Positions 7,999-15,294 of a DNA stretch of 42,539 nucleotides are shown here, piece by piece (the stretch's first letter is position 1; each line of letters starts with the position of its first letter). The notes under the pieces are model-generated. The model was given only the letters and a program-made list of their open reading frames with translations. It searched no databases and was not told the origin of the DNA. Made by a program: the position numbers and the translations under genes. Source of the DNA: a virus; IMG/VR virus record IMGVR_UViG_3300006076_000611, positions 1-42,539 of that record. The stretch is one strand, 5' to 3'.

Positions 7999-8630
7999 AT
8001 GATGTACTCCATCGCCTCGAAAGAAACGCCGTCATAGTAATCACCGGGATTGCCACGCCACCCCGGACGCGACCCCGGCTTCAACCGAAACACGCCTTTC
8101 GGGTTGCGATAGACAACAACCGAACCACTGACCAACGCCGCGCGCGTTGCAGGCCAGATATTGATATCTGCTGCCCCCGTGCCACCGTCGGTAATTTCGG
8201 CGTTATCGGTCACCAGATGCAGACTTGATGACACCCCGCTGCCAAGCTGCAGATAATCGCCAACCCGAAGCGCAAACCCGCCCGGATCGTCTGTCGTCCA
8301 GTTCAGCGTCGATATAGTGCGCACCCGCGCGGCATGATCACCATCAAGCTGTACCGTCACGTCATCGGTGTTCTGTTGCGGATAGGCCGCCAGCGGATCG
8401 TTCAAATAGAACGGGTTAAGAGGCCCGCGCAGCTTCGCAAGGAACCCCTGCAAAGCAGCGATATCTTGCCGACGTTCCGGCGCAAAGTTCATTTGCACGT
8501 CCCATCGTTCGCCCTGGTTGGCTTGCGCCTGCGTCTGAAAGGTGAACCCGGACTGCGCCAAAGCCACAGCATTGACCATGGTGAACGTGATGTCCTGCGG
8601 CACTTTCGGCAGGGCAATCGGATCAGTCAT
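7995..8630 (-). CDS. Distal/minor tail protein (lambda M-like position)
   Basis: A 211-residue protein just after the tape measure gene. It contains WDVQMNFAPERRQDIAALQG, FLAKLRGPLNPFYLNDP and a mid-protein segment FALRVGDYLQLGSG, consistent with a beta-sandwich tail protein in the distal-tail/gpM position. It ends GDYYDGVSFEAMEYII and overlaps the next gene by 4 nt. I recognise it as a common phage tail protein but not a named family with certainty; the function comes from position and fold impression. Confidence 0.65.
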   Translation of the reverse strand: MTDPIALPKVPQDITFTMVNAVALAQSGFTFQTQAQANQGERWDVQMNFAPERRQDIAALQGFLAKLRGPLNPFYLNDPLAAYPQQNTDDVTVQLDGDHAARVRTISTLNWTTDDPGGFALRVGDYLQLGSGVSSSLHLVTDNAEITDGGTGAADINIWPATRAALVSGSVVVYRNPKGVFRLKPGSRPGWRGNPGDYYDGVSFEAMEYII

Positions 8631-8635
8631 AAACC

Positions 8636-10597
8636 CTATCTCCCCCGAATGGCCGCAGAAGCACTACCACCACGTCGCGCAGCATTGCCAACAGCACCGA
8701 CGGCACGCTTATCAAAAGTGCTGTCAAGGCGGCGAATCTCACCACCAAGCACTGTGATCGTGCCCTCAAGACGCGCTATCGCCGCCTGATCGGCACCGCG
8801 TGCATCAATATGGAACACCGGCGACGGCCCGTTTGACTGTGCGGGCATCTTCGGCATGCGGATATCAACCGGAATCTTGCCAGACGGCACCGGCACATAA
8901 GCCTCTGGCACCGACGCTTCACCAAACATCGCGAGCTGCGGCGAATTGGCGATCCCGCCTTCGGAATATTTCCGCAGCGGCAAGGGTCCATTGCCGGTCA
9001 TAATGCCGCCATCGGCAAACCCGAACAGGTCACCCCATTCGATGTCACCAATCGCCCCGGAAAGCGCATCAGCCGCCGGGTCCATGACCGACTTCTGAAA
9101 CACCAGTTCACCGAATGCCTCGGCAAGTCGCAGGACACTACCCCGCGCATCGTCGGCCCAACCGGACACATCAGAAAGGCTGCGCGACAGAACTTGCCCG
9201 ACATCCTTTCCGACTTCACCGACATTCGACTGCGCCTTTGCCATATCGTCAAAGGCTTTGGACGCTGCCCGACCATAGGTTTCCTGACTGATGGCGTTTG
9301 CCGCCAGCAACCCGTCAAGCCGTTCGATTTCGTCGTTGTATTTCTCTTGCGCTGTGCGGTTTGCCTCGGTGACGGAAGCACCTTCATCCATAAGCTTTTG
9401 CTCACGATCGAGCGCGTCATTCAGATCATCGAGACGTTGCTCGTAGTCATAAAGCTCACCCGCAAGATTGCGGATACTTTCCGCCTGCAAGTCAGTGATC
9501 CCCGCGCCGGCACGTCGCAGGGAATTGTTGATAGCCTGCTGGCGCTCAGACATCGAAAGGGCTTGAACCTCGTATTCAAGCGCATCGATCACACCCTGAA
9601 TTTTCTCGGCTTGCCGTCCCGACTCAGATGAAGCCTTGAATTCCTCGTTCTTTTTTATCGCTGCGTTAATCTGGGCCGCTATCTTTCGATAACCAGCCTC
9701 TGCTGCCGCCAGTGCATTGACAAGTTCCTGACGCTCTTCCGGATCAAAAAACTGAACTTTATCACCAGTCAAACCGTCGGTATCGAGATTAAGATCCTTG
9801 GCAGTCTGCTCCGCCAGCTTGACCTGCTCCCGATAAGTCTGCAAAGCAGCGCTCGCCGCCTCGACTCTTGTTTTTGCACTCTCGAGTAGCTCATCACGCT
9901 CATCTCTGAGCAGGCGAGAGCTCTCTTTTGTCTCATCGTTCAGACGCTTGATGAACGTTTCAGCCGACTTGACCGCTTCTTCATATGTTTTCAGAGAATC
10001 AGCCGCTGAATCGGCAGATTCATCAACATCCCAGAACGCAATCGCCAAACCACCGGCAATCGCAGCCGCAGCACCGATAACAGCGCCCCAAGGCCCCATA
10101 ACACCAAGCAACTGGGATGCCTGCTGGGTGAATGCCACCAGCGGATTGCCGCCACTGGCCACCTGCACGGCAAAGTCACCGACCTGATAACCGGCCTGCT
10201 GGGCCACAGCCCCGAAACGCCGGTAGCTTGCCGCGTTGTCATTGGCAGCACGACCAGCACGATTGACCGCCGCGACACTACCGCCAAGACGCGCGGTGTA
10301 ATTCTCGTAATTGGCGTTTAGGCGCGCATAGGTCTGCGCAGCGCGCTCCGCCGAAATCAGGCCCTTGTCCTGGGCTATGCGCACCTTGTCGGTATCACGC
10401 TGCAGCTTTTGTGCCGCGCGCGAAACCGGGTCAAGCGATGCCTCAAGTTGGTTGAACGACTTTGCTGCACGCTTTGTGCTGCGATCCATACCGACCGCCG
10501 TGGTATCCACCAGACGACCGGCCTTTTTCATATTCGCTTCAAGGCGCGAAAGCTCTGCCTCAAGCGATACGGACAGGCCCATTTGTTCGACTGTCAT
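8636..10597 (-). CDS. Tail length tape measure protein
   Basis: A 653-residue protein that sets tail length and probably lines the tube for DNA ejection. The first ~120 residues are helical and charged (LEAELSRLEANMKKAGRLVD; KRAAKSFNQLEASL). A hydrophobic region at ~155-190 (PLVAFTQQASQLLGVMGPWG then AVIGAAAAIAGGLAIAFW) is typical of tape measures, and long coiled-coil stretches follow (~200-480). The end has Gly/Pro-rich segments (GFADGGIMTGNGPLP). At about 0.15 nm per residue (lambda calibration) the tail would be roughly 100 nm. It overlaps the gp10-like gene stop/start by one base. Confidence 0.9.
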   Translation of the reverse strand: MTVEQMGLSVSLEAELSRLEANMKKAGRLVDTTAVGMDRSTKRAAKSFNQLEASLDPVSRAAQKLQRDTDKVRIAQDKGLISAERAAQTYARLNANYENYTARLGGSVAAVNRAGRAANDNAASYRRFGAVAQQAGYQVGDFAVQVASGGNPLVAFTQQASQLLGVMGPWGAVIGAAAAIAGGLAIAFWDVDESADSAADSLKTYEEAVKSAETFIKRLNDETKESSRLLRDERDELLESAKTRVEAASAALQTYREQVKLAEQTAKDLNLDTDGLTGDKVQFFDPEERQELVNALAAAEAGYRKIAAQINAAIKKNEEFKASSESGRQAEKIQGVIDALEYEVQALSMSERQQAINNSLRRAGAGITDLQAESIRNLAGELYDYEQRLDDLNDALDREQKLMDEGASVTEANRTAQEKYNDEIERLDGLLAANAISQETYGRAASKAFDDMAKAQSNVGEVGKDVGQVLSRSLSDVSGWADDARGSVLRLAEAFGELVFQKSVMDPAADALSGAIGDIEWGDLFGFADGGIMTGNGPLPLRKYSEGGIANSPQLAMFGEASVPEAYVPVPSGKIPVDIRMPKMPAQSNGPSPVFHIDARGADQAAIARLEGTITVLGGEIRRLDSTFDKRAVGAVGNAARRGGSASAAIRGR

Positions 10598-11037
10598 TAT
10601 CCCTCGCGCAAGGCTCTGCGGATCGCATCAACGATCAGCCGTTCAATTTCATCGCGGTTGGCATCAAGTGCGCGTTCACGAATGCGCATGGCCGGACGGG
10701 CGGGCACCGTCATCGTGTGGCGCTTGCCATTTCTGGTGTAGCTGACTTCACCGCCCTTGGTCCCACCATCCAGAAACCGGAACCAGAAATATTCCTCGTT
10801 CAGATCATTCGTCGGCAGACCGATATGCGATTTAAGCCCCCCATCATCAAGCATGACAGTCAGACCATCACGCGCATGCGGACCGGGGTTGGAGCCATCA
10901 ATTGGCGTCATGCCCTGCATATCCTGCAGAACGATAAAAGACGCCCGTTGCAGGGCGTCTTCCAGATATTCTCGGATGCGGGCCGGGATCCGCACAGACA
11001 GAGCCGCGACCACCTCTTTTGCTCCGGTCACAGGCAT
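10597..11037 (-). CDS. HK97 gp10-like tail completion protein
   Basis: A 146-residue protein resembling the HK97 gp10 family of head-tail completion proteins. It has an N-terminal helix (AALSVRIPARIREYLEDALQ), TPIDGSNPGPHARDGL, YFWFRFLDGGTKGGEVSY, and a C-terminal PARPAMRIRERALDANRDEI, the 'Pxlrpa' helix of this family. The usual place of such genes is before the tail terminator and tube genes. Here it lies between the chaperone and the tape measure, which is unusual. It starts 3 nt after the frameshift-product stop. Confidence 0.7.
   Translation of the reverse strand: MPVTGAKEVVAALSVRIPARIREYLEDALQRASFIVLQDMQGMTPIDGSNPGPHARDGLTVMLDDGGLKSHIGLPTNDLNEEYFWFRFLDGGTKGGEVSYTRNGKRHTMTVPARPAMRIRERALDANRDEIERLIVDAIRRALREG
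10938..10961 (-). terminator. Intragenic terminator-like hairpin in the gp10-like gene
   Basis: The minus strand reads AAGACGCCC-TGCAAC-GGGCGTCTT followed by TTATCG: a 9-bp perfect stem with a short T-run. It lies around codons 26-33 of the gp10-like gene, the same kind of place as the hairpin in the NlpC/P60-like gene. It may moderate transcription into the tape measure region. Function is inferred only. Confidence 0.35.
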
Positions 11038-11039
11038 GG

Positions 11040-11653
11040 CTACCCCCGTCTTGATGGTGCCCAGTTACGGAATGCCGACCGCAGCTTGTCTGCCACTTCA
11101 TCAGCACTTGGCTTTTCCGGTTCCGGCTCGACCCCGTTGCTTTTGCACATGAAGTCTATTTTGCCATCAAGCGCCAGAAGAATGCGCGGGATCGGCGTTG
11201 TCATCGCCTGATGATCAGGCCACCCAAGCCACCCCGTCGCATACTGGTAGATAAGATCCCACCATTCATCCAGGCTTACGACTTTCCCGGCGTTTCGCCA
11301 TCTTCATCAGCGTCATCACCCAGATCCGGCAAGGCCCGCCCGCCATTGAGCAGAACCGACAGGAAAGCTGTCAGATCGCCGCCAAGCTTGGCCTTGTTTT
11401 CTTCCTGCCAGATGGCCGTGACCAAATCATCGTAATCCTTGCCAGCGACTTCCAGACCCGCACCGGCAATCAGGATTTGCGCCATCGCATCGAAATCGAT
11501 TGCCCGCACACGGTCAAACGCCGGGCGGATGCCGCCGCAGAACGCGGTGATTTTACGAACAGCCGTCAGCGTTGGCGCAAGATAATGCACCTCACCACCA
11601 ACAGTCGCTGTCAACTCCGGCGCCATGACAACCGGCTTTTTCTTAGCAGCCAT
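11040..11653 (-). CDS. Tail assembly chaperone, -1 frameshift product (gpG-T like)
   Basis: Predicted 204-residue fusion made by -1 slippage at the end of the upstream chaperone ORF. The second reading frame opens right after a stop at 11304-11306 and runs to TAG at 11040-11042. It adds about 80 residues including DEWWDLIYQYATGWLGWPDH, TPIPRILLALDGKIDF and a charged tail. Such W/P-rich, TP-containing extensions are typical of the T part of lambda-like chaperones, which bind the tape measure while the G part coats it. The T part has no ribosome binding site of its own that I can see. The order chaperone, then tape measure (after gp10-like) fits. Confidence 0.85.
11276..11653 (-). CDS. Tail assembly chaperone, 0-frame product (gpG like)
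   Basis: A 125-residue protein whose ATG at 11653 follows an AAAGG site; an in-frame ATG 48 bases upstream is less likely. The core (ATVGGEVHYLAPTLTAVRKI, IDFDAMAQILIAGAGL, DYDDLVTAIWQEENKAKLGG) resembles phage tail chaperones of the 'GTA_gp10/DUF-type G' class. It ends DEDGETPGKS*, an acidic tail encoded over the slippery heptamer. It should bind the tape measure protein during tail assembly and be in excess over the frameshift product. It is not itself part of the virion in lambda-like phages. Confidence 0.8.
   Translation of the reverse strand: MAAKKKPVVMAPELTATVGGEVHYLAPTLTAVRKITAFCGGIRPAFDRVRAIDFDAMAQILIAGAGLEVAGKDYDDLVTAIWQEENKAKLGGDLTAFLSVLLNGGRALPDLGDDADEDGETPGKS
11282..11288 (-). 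promoter_or_regulatory. Programmed -1 frameshift slippery site GGGAAAG
   Basis: The minus strand reads, in the 0 frame, CCG GGA AAG TCG TAA, so the heptamer is G-GGA-AAG, a perfect X-XXY-YYZ. GGGAAAG is the same heptamer used by lambda between genes G and T (established knowledge). The 0-frame stop follows two codons later and the -1 frame stays open for 80 codons with a typical chaperone extension. Together these make a programmed shift very likely. Confidence 0.9.
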
Positions 11654-11737
11654 TTCATAACCTTTCGGGGGTTGGGGATGTGGGAAGGATGGCGGACGCA
11701 ATCCCCACAGTTGCGCCCGCCGACCGCGCGGTCATTC

Positions 11738-12199
11738 TTAGGCCGCTGCAACCTCGATCGGGCGGGTATTGATCCCGATATTGCATTGCGCCGTGACGAT
11801 ACTTTCCGGTCCGCCAGGCTGGCGTTTGAACGACATCACACGCCCACGGAAATAGAAGGTGGTCGGGCTGACACCGGCAGAATCATTCAATTCCACCTTG
11901 AAGGCCCATTCATTGTCAGACGCCAGCGCCGTTTTGCACTCTGCCTGCCCGGTATCATCCGGGTCATAGCCAAGCTGCAACTGCAACGAACCGGGATCCT
12001 CTGTGCCCTTGAATTTGCGCACGATACGATCTGAAAGCGACGTGTGGGTAATGGTCGAAAACTCGGCACCAAATTCACCAAGATCAGAGATTTCACCAAC
12101 CTCGATAAAGGTTTCCGCCTCGAACGCCGTCTGGTTCGCTGCCGTCGATGCAGCATCGGAAATAGAAAGCTTACAGCCCGCAGCAGTTTGCACGGTCAT
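11738..12199 (-). CDS. Major tail tube protein
   Basis: A 153-residue protein between the tail terminator and chaperone genes, the canonical place of the siphoviral tube protein. It starts with a compact region (AGCKLSISDA) and includes FIEVGEISDLGEFGAEFSTI, SLQLQLGYDPDD, WAFKVELNDSAGVSPTTFYF and a final strand FKRQPGGPESIVTAQCNIGI. The beta-strand pattern with an 'i..v.s..e..g..' start is typical of gpV/TP901-like tubes. I chose ATG 12199 (AGGAG nine bases upstream) over a TTG two codons earlier. A sizeable spacer separates it from the tail terminator gene. Confidence 0.8.
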   Translation of the reverse strand: MTVQTAAGCKLSISDAASTAANQTAFEAETFIEVGEISDLGEFGAEFSTITHTSLSDRIVRKFKGTEDPGSLQLQLGYDPDDTGQAECKTALASDNEWAFKVELNDSAGVSPTTFYFRGRVMSFKRQPGGPESIVTAQCNIGINTRPIEVAAA

Positions 12200-12229
12200 C
12201 GCCAAGAACTCCTGTTATGTCGTGAAAAA

Positions 12230-12610
12230 TCAGGGGGCGATGATCGCCCGGACGGTCACTTGACCGGTGAAAATACTGTCATCAATGTCACGCCCCGTGC
12301 CTTCGCGCAGGACGAACATGCTTTCAAGCGTGCCACTATCAAGGGCAAGCTTCTGGTTGTGCAGGGTCGCCTTGATGTCCGCCATGATCTCCAGCGCCTC
12401 TTTCTGGCCTGCCCCACGGGTATAGACCGACAGATAAAGCGTCACGGTTTCCCGCGCCCGATTGACCGCCTGCGTATCGACCGCCAACTGGTTATCGATC
12501 ACCACGTAAGGCATTTCAGCCTTGTGCGGGACATTGTCATAAACATCTGCGGCAAGCGCGGCATCAAGTGCGGCGAAAACCGCCTTTTGCAATTCCCAGC
12601 CGACACTCAT
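12230..12610 (-). CDS. Tail terminator/completion protein, DUF3168
   Basis: A 126-residue protein with the DUF3168 layout: WELQKAVFAALDAALAADVY, the 'PYVVIDNQLAVDT' segment (~34-46), TVTLYLSVYTRGAGQKEALE (h-h-h-x-x-a-x-x-x-G) and a final SIFTGQVTVRAII strand. Members cap the tail tube at the head-proximal end (GTA tail terminator, SPP1 gp17 relatives). ATG 12610 is preferred to an upstream TTG. It lies directly downstream of the cargo cassette terminator, so late transcription must read through that cassette to reach it. Confidence 0.8.
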   Translation of the reverse strand: MSVGWELQKAVFAALDAALAADVYDNVPHKAEMPYVVIDNQLAVDTQAVNRARETVTLYLSVYTRGAGQKEALEIMADIKATLHNQKLALDSGTLESMFVLREGTGRDIDDSIFTGQVTVRAIIAP

Positions 12611-12628
12611 ACCCAACCCCTAAACAAA

Positions 12629-12657
12629 AGGCGGCCCGGTTTGCACCAAGGCCGCCT
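12629..12657 (-). terminator. Rho-independent terminator after the cargo BRO-N gene
   Basis: On the minus strand an AGGCGGCC / GGCCGCCT stem with a 13-nt loop is followed by TTTGTTTA. It lies 7 bases beyond the BRO-N gene stop and before the tail terminator gene. It insulates the cargo cassette from the tail genes, and late transcription would have to pass it. Confidence 0.75.
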
Positions 12658-12663
12658 GTTTAT

Positions 12664-13557
12664 TCAATAGCCACACGCCCGTTGAACCGCTGTCAGCGGG
12701 ATGATTACCCCGTGACTGTTATGGTCACCGAACTTCAATGGCCGCTTTGTGCGTCGTGCGCGCGGCACGCCTTCCTGCAGGACACGCGGGAAAATCCCCA
12801 CCCATTCCGTCACCGCATAGACTTCGTTGACAAAGGGGTGATTGATCGACATCACCACATGCCCCGGATACCGGATTTGCGATACCAGAATGCCCTTTGC
12901 TTCCAAGGCCTCGCGCGCATCATCGCGATATTGCGCCGCCGTGATCATATCGGCCACGGTCAGCGTCTTGCTAAACCGTTGCCGCAAAATCCGCCAAAGG
13001 CACAAATCCGCGCGATAGCGCTGGGTTTCCGTGCTGGCCTCTTCGTCGATCACCGATGAAAGGTCTGGCAGGATACCCGTTTGTTCCCATGCCGCCCGTG
13101 CGCCGCGTTCGCCATAGGTCTTGCGCGCCTCGCGCACAACACCCAACGCATAATTGCGCTCCGACACCGGCAACCGCGCGACCGATGGATTGACCTGCAA
13201 CCCGTCATCATCAAGCCCGCCAGGCATTTCATAGCGCCCCGTGGTGCGCAGCGTCGGCAGAACTTCCGCCGTCACCCATTTCTTGAAACGCTTGGCCGCC
13301 GATTTCCGACTGGTCAGAACCAGCGAATACAACCCGCTTTCATTGATGATGGTGTATTCCTGCGGCCCCTTTCCGGCCTGACCGTCGTCATTGCCGACGG
13401 TCATCTTTTCATCGTCGTCAAGACGCTTGGCGGCATGCCGAGAATTCGCGATCTCAAGCACTCTGCAAACGTCTGCCAGCACGAACCAGATGGCACCCAT
13501 AATCCGCATGGTGCGCACATCCGTGCCTTCGAACTGGAATGCAACAGGGAACATCAT
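12664..13557 (-). CDS. BRO-N domain protein (antirepressor-like), cargo gene
   Basis: A 297-residue protein with an N-terminal BRO/antirepressor domain: FEGTDVRTMRIMGAIWFVLA (~9-28), DVCRVLEIANSRHAAKRLDD, then YTIINESGLYSLVLTSRKSA, AKRFKKWVTAEVLPTLRTTG. The N-I-W-F-x-x-x-D-V and S-G-L-Y-x-L-x-x-x-S-R-x-x-x-A motifs define the family. The C-terminal ~180 residues (ERNYALGVVREARKTYGERG; LCLWRILRQRFSK) resemble phage regulatory/DNA-binding C-termini, including Thr/Ile-rich TLTVADMITAAQYRDD. It overlaps the 101-residue gene by ATGA and is the second gene of a two-gene operon. Here it is an accessory gene inside the structural region. Confidence 0.85.
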   Translation of the reverse strand: MMFPVAFQFEGTDVRTMRIMGAIWFVLADVCRVLEIANSRHAAKRLDDDEKMTVGNDDGQAGKGPQEYTIINESGLYSLVLTSRKSAAKRFKKWVTAEVLPTLRTTGRYEMPGGLDDDGLQVNPSVARLPVSERNYALGVVREARKTYGERGARAAWEQTGILPDLSSVIDEEASTETQRYRADLCLWRILRQRFSKTLTVADMITAAQYRDDAREALEAKGILVSQIRYPGHVVMSINHPFVNEVYAVTEWVGIFPRVLQEGVPRARRTKRPLKFGDHNSHGVIIPLTAVQRACGY

Positions 13558-13859
13558 GACGCACCCCCTTGCACCGCAAAAAGCGATATCACATCATCGC
13601 GCACGGAATGGACAAACCGCAGCGCATAGTCGCGCTGATCAGATGCCAAGCCGTCAAATTCTTTCCAAAGATGCTTGCCAAGCAAATCGACCTTGACCAG
13701 CAATTCAGACCCGTCAAGCGATGCCGTTTCAAGCACCCGCTGATCGCGCCATTGTTCAAGAAACCAGTCCGCGTCACCGTCCCCGAAAACCCGCAACGCC
13801 TGATAGGCGATGTTGATCTGGGTGATTGTCACCGGGACTGCAATTGTGTTGTCCGCCAT
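13554..13859 (-). CDS. Cargo protein of unknown function, operon with BRO-N gene
   Basis: A 101-residue acidic, mostly helical protein (INIAYQALRVFGDGDADWFL; LLGKHLWKEFDGLASDQRDY). It has a strong GGAGG ribosome binding site, lies just downstream of the operator palindrome at 13872-13890 and is translationally coupled to the BRO-N gene. I recognise no domain. Its tight operon with BRO-N and the XRE-controlled promoter suggests a two-component regulatory or effector pair, which is inference. Confidence 0.7.
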   Translation of the reverse strand: MADNTIAVPVTITQINIAYQALRVFGDGDADWFLEQWRDQRVLETASLDGSELLVKVDLLGKHLWKEFDGLASDQRDYALRFVHSVRDDVISLFAVQGGAS

Positions 13860-13871
13860 AATTGCACCTCC

Positions 13872-13947
13872 ATTGTGAAAGTTTCACAATGTTGTGCGTA
13901 ATTCCATTTGCCGTCAAGCACAATGTTGTGCAAAATTCACAACATGA
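13872..13947. promoter_or_regulatory. Divergent promoter/operator region of the cargo cassette
   Basis: Contains a 19-bp palindrome ATTGTGAAA-G-TTTCACAAT (13872-13890) just upstream of the BRO-N operon start site. There are two direct copies of CACAATGTTGTG (13885-13896 and 13919-13930) and a further CACAACAT half-site (13938-13945) at the XRE start codon. A minus-strand promoter TTGACG (13912-13917), 17-nt spacer, CAACAT (13889-13894) overlaps the first repeat. The arrangement suggests that the XRE protein represses the leftward operon and itself. The repeats are seen; the binding is inferred. Confidence 0.75.
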
Positions 13948-14156
13948 CACCAGAACAATGCCGTATGGCACGCGCAGCCCTCAATTGGAACCTTGAAAAG
14001 CTGGCCGGAGAATCCGGCGTCAGCCGAAACACTATTTCACGGTTCGAAAGCGGACTTCCTTCAAACAAACCAACTGTTGTGGCGCTTCAAGTCGCCATGG
14101 AAAAGGCCGGTATAGAGCTGATCGGCACCGACGCTGTGCGCCTGCACAAATCCTGA
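13944..14156 (+). CDS. XRE-family HTH regulator of the cargo cassette
   Basis: A 70-residue single-domain helix-turn-helix protein. MTPEQCRMARAALNW opens the domain, followed by LEKLAGESGVSRNTISRFES (the HTH, ~15-36), GLPSNKPTVVALQVAMEKAG and a final GIELIG strand, the usual end of this XRE class. It diverges from the BRO-N operon over a repeat-rich operator region. I chose ATG 13944, where the fold begins; an in-frame ATG at 13923 and a TTG at 13908 are alternatives. No clear Shine-Dalgarno precedes it. It likely controls the cassette in lysogens. Confidence 0.85.
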   Translation: MTPEQCRMARAALNWNLEKLAGESGVSRNTISRFESGLPSNKPTVVALQVAMEKAGIELIGTDAVRLHKS

Positions 14157-14219
14157 AATATTTGACTCCCATCATATGACGGTCGTAGCATTCCACCCCT
14201 GATTGCAAAGGGGTACGCC

Positions 14220-15002
14220 ATGTCCATTCGCGAACTGTTCCGACCAAAGCCGGTACCGTCATTTGATGTCGCCATTTCTGACAATATCGATTTTGACGAT
14301 AGCGAGATCGATCTTCCCTTTTACGAAGACGACGGCACGATTGACGTTGGCGACATCACTATCGCAATCGAGTACCGCGACAGCCGAAACCGCGAAACGA
14401 TGCGCCGTATCACCATGATCAGAGCAGACACCGAACCGCGCTGCTACCGCATCCATGCCATGTGTCATGAACGCAAGAAATACCGTTCGTTTCTAAGCAC
14501 GGGAATCTTGTCTGTTGTCGATCCTGATGGCGTCGTGTTTAACCCGGTCGAATTCTTCCGCAAGGAACTTGCCATCGAAGTAGATCCGGCACGCTTCCCC
14601 AACGCGGCACCCATTGACGCCTCAGCGTTTCCGCCGCCAGCAGGTCAGACCGCGAAAAAGCTTTGCCGTCACGAACTCCGCCTGCTCTCTACCCTGTCGC
14701 ATAGCGACGGCTTCCTGCATGGCGATGAAATCGAGTTCATGGCGCAATATGCTGCCAAGGTCTGCGAACTCGAAGGCTCGCCAATGACGCAAGCAGACAG
14801 ATTTGCCATTATCTCATACCTGCGCCGAATGCATCCGACTGACCTCCAGATCAATGACGCCATCGACGCCATCTGGGAGTTGCCAGACTATCGCATCCGC
14901 ATGTTCATCGACGCATGCAAAGGCGTGATCGAAGCAGACGGCGAAATTCACCCAGACGAAGTCGAAGCGCTGTCAGAACTGGTTGACGAATTCGCATTCT
15001 AG
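14220..15002 (+). CDS. WYL-like/TerB-like two-domain protein, opposite-strand cargo
   Basis: A 260-residue protein. The N-terminal half (ITIAIEYRDSRNRETMRRIT, CYRIHAMCHERKKYRSFLST, then VVDPDGVVFNP, ~47-109) resembles the WYL ligand-sensing fold. The C-terminal half (~145-255) is helical with two acidic motifs, SDGFLHGDE and ADGEIHPDE, spaced like the metal-binding repeats of TerB (tellurite-resistance type) domains. There is no membrane segment. It is convergent with the head genes and sits alone on the plus strand, as expected for a lysogenic-conversion gene. Sensor/stress or anti-phage function is inference; the domain calls are by pattern. Confidence 0.7.
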   Translation: MSIRELFRPKPVPSFDVAISDNIDFDDSEIDLPFYEDDGTIDVGDITIAIEYRDSRNRETMRRITMIRADTEPRCYRIHAMCHERKKYRSFLSTGILSVVDPDGVVFNPVEFFRKELAIEVDPARFPNAAPIDASAFPPPAGQTAKKLCRHELRLLSTLSHSDGFLHGDEIEFMAQYAAKVCELEGSPMTQADRFAIISYLRRMHPTDLQINDAIDAIWELPDYRIRMFIDACKGVIEADGEIHPDEVEALSELVDEFAF

Positions 15003-15007
15003 CGGCG

Positions 15008-15280
15008 CTAACCGTCCATCAAATCCATCCGCTCCCCATCCTCAAACTCAATAGCCTTAACCCGGCGGCATTTCCTCACACCATTATCAATCGGCTGGAC
15101 AAAGAAGGCAGCTTCCCCACTGCATTCAATCTCGACCATCCCGATCTCGATTTTGGCGATGGCAGGCTCATCAACCGCCACACCCCACTCGATCGAAGTG
15201 ATACCCTGCAATTCACGACCATCCAGCGAAACGACCTTGGTTCCGCAAGGCGTACCGTCCGAAGTAATTTTAACGTCCAT
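15008..15280 (-). CDS. Small hypothetical phage protein at the head-tail border
   Basis: A 90-residue beta-rich protein: VVSLDGRELQGITSIEWGVA, then IAKIEIGMVEIE and KCRRVKAIEFEDGER. The 'V-S-L-D-G-x-E-L-x-G' start resembles small phage proteins seen near head-tail genes (remembered resemblance). It follows the head closure gene (15295) by a short gap and is the last gene before the cargo cassette on this strand. Function unknown. Confidence 0.6.
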   Translation of the reverse strand: MDVKITSDGTPCGTKVVSLDGRELQGITSIEWGVAVDEPAIAKIEIGMVEIECSGEAAFFVQPIDNGVRKCRRVKAIEFEDGERMDLMDG

Positions 15281-15294
15281 CTCAAACCTCTCGC

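Noticed and set aside
13379-13403. TGACCGTCG/CGACGGTCA hairpin in the cargo BRO-N gene as a terminator.
   Set aside because: Lies deep in coding sequence and the T-run is on the plus-strand side only, where no transcript is expected.
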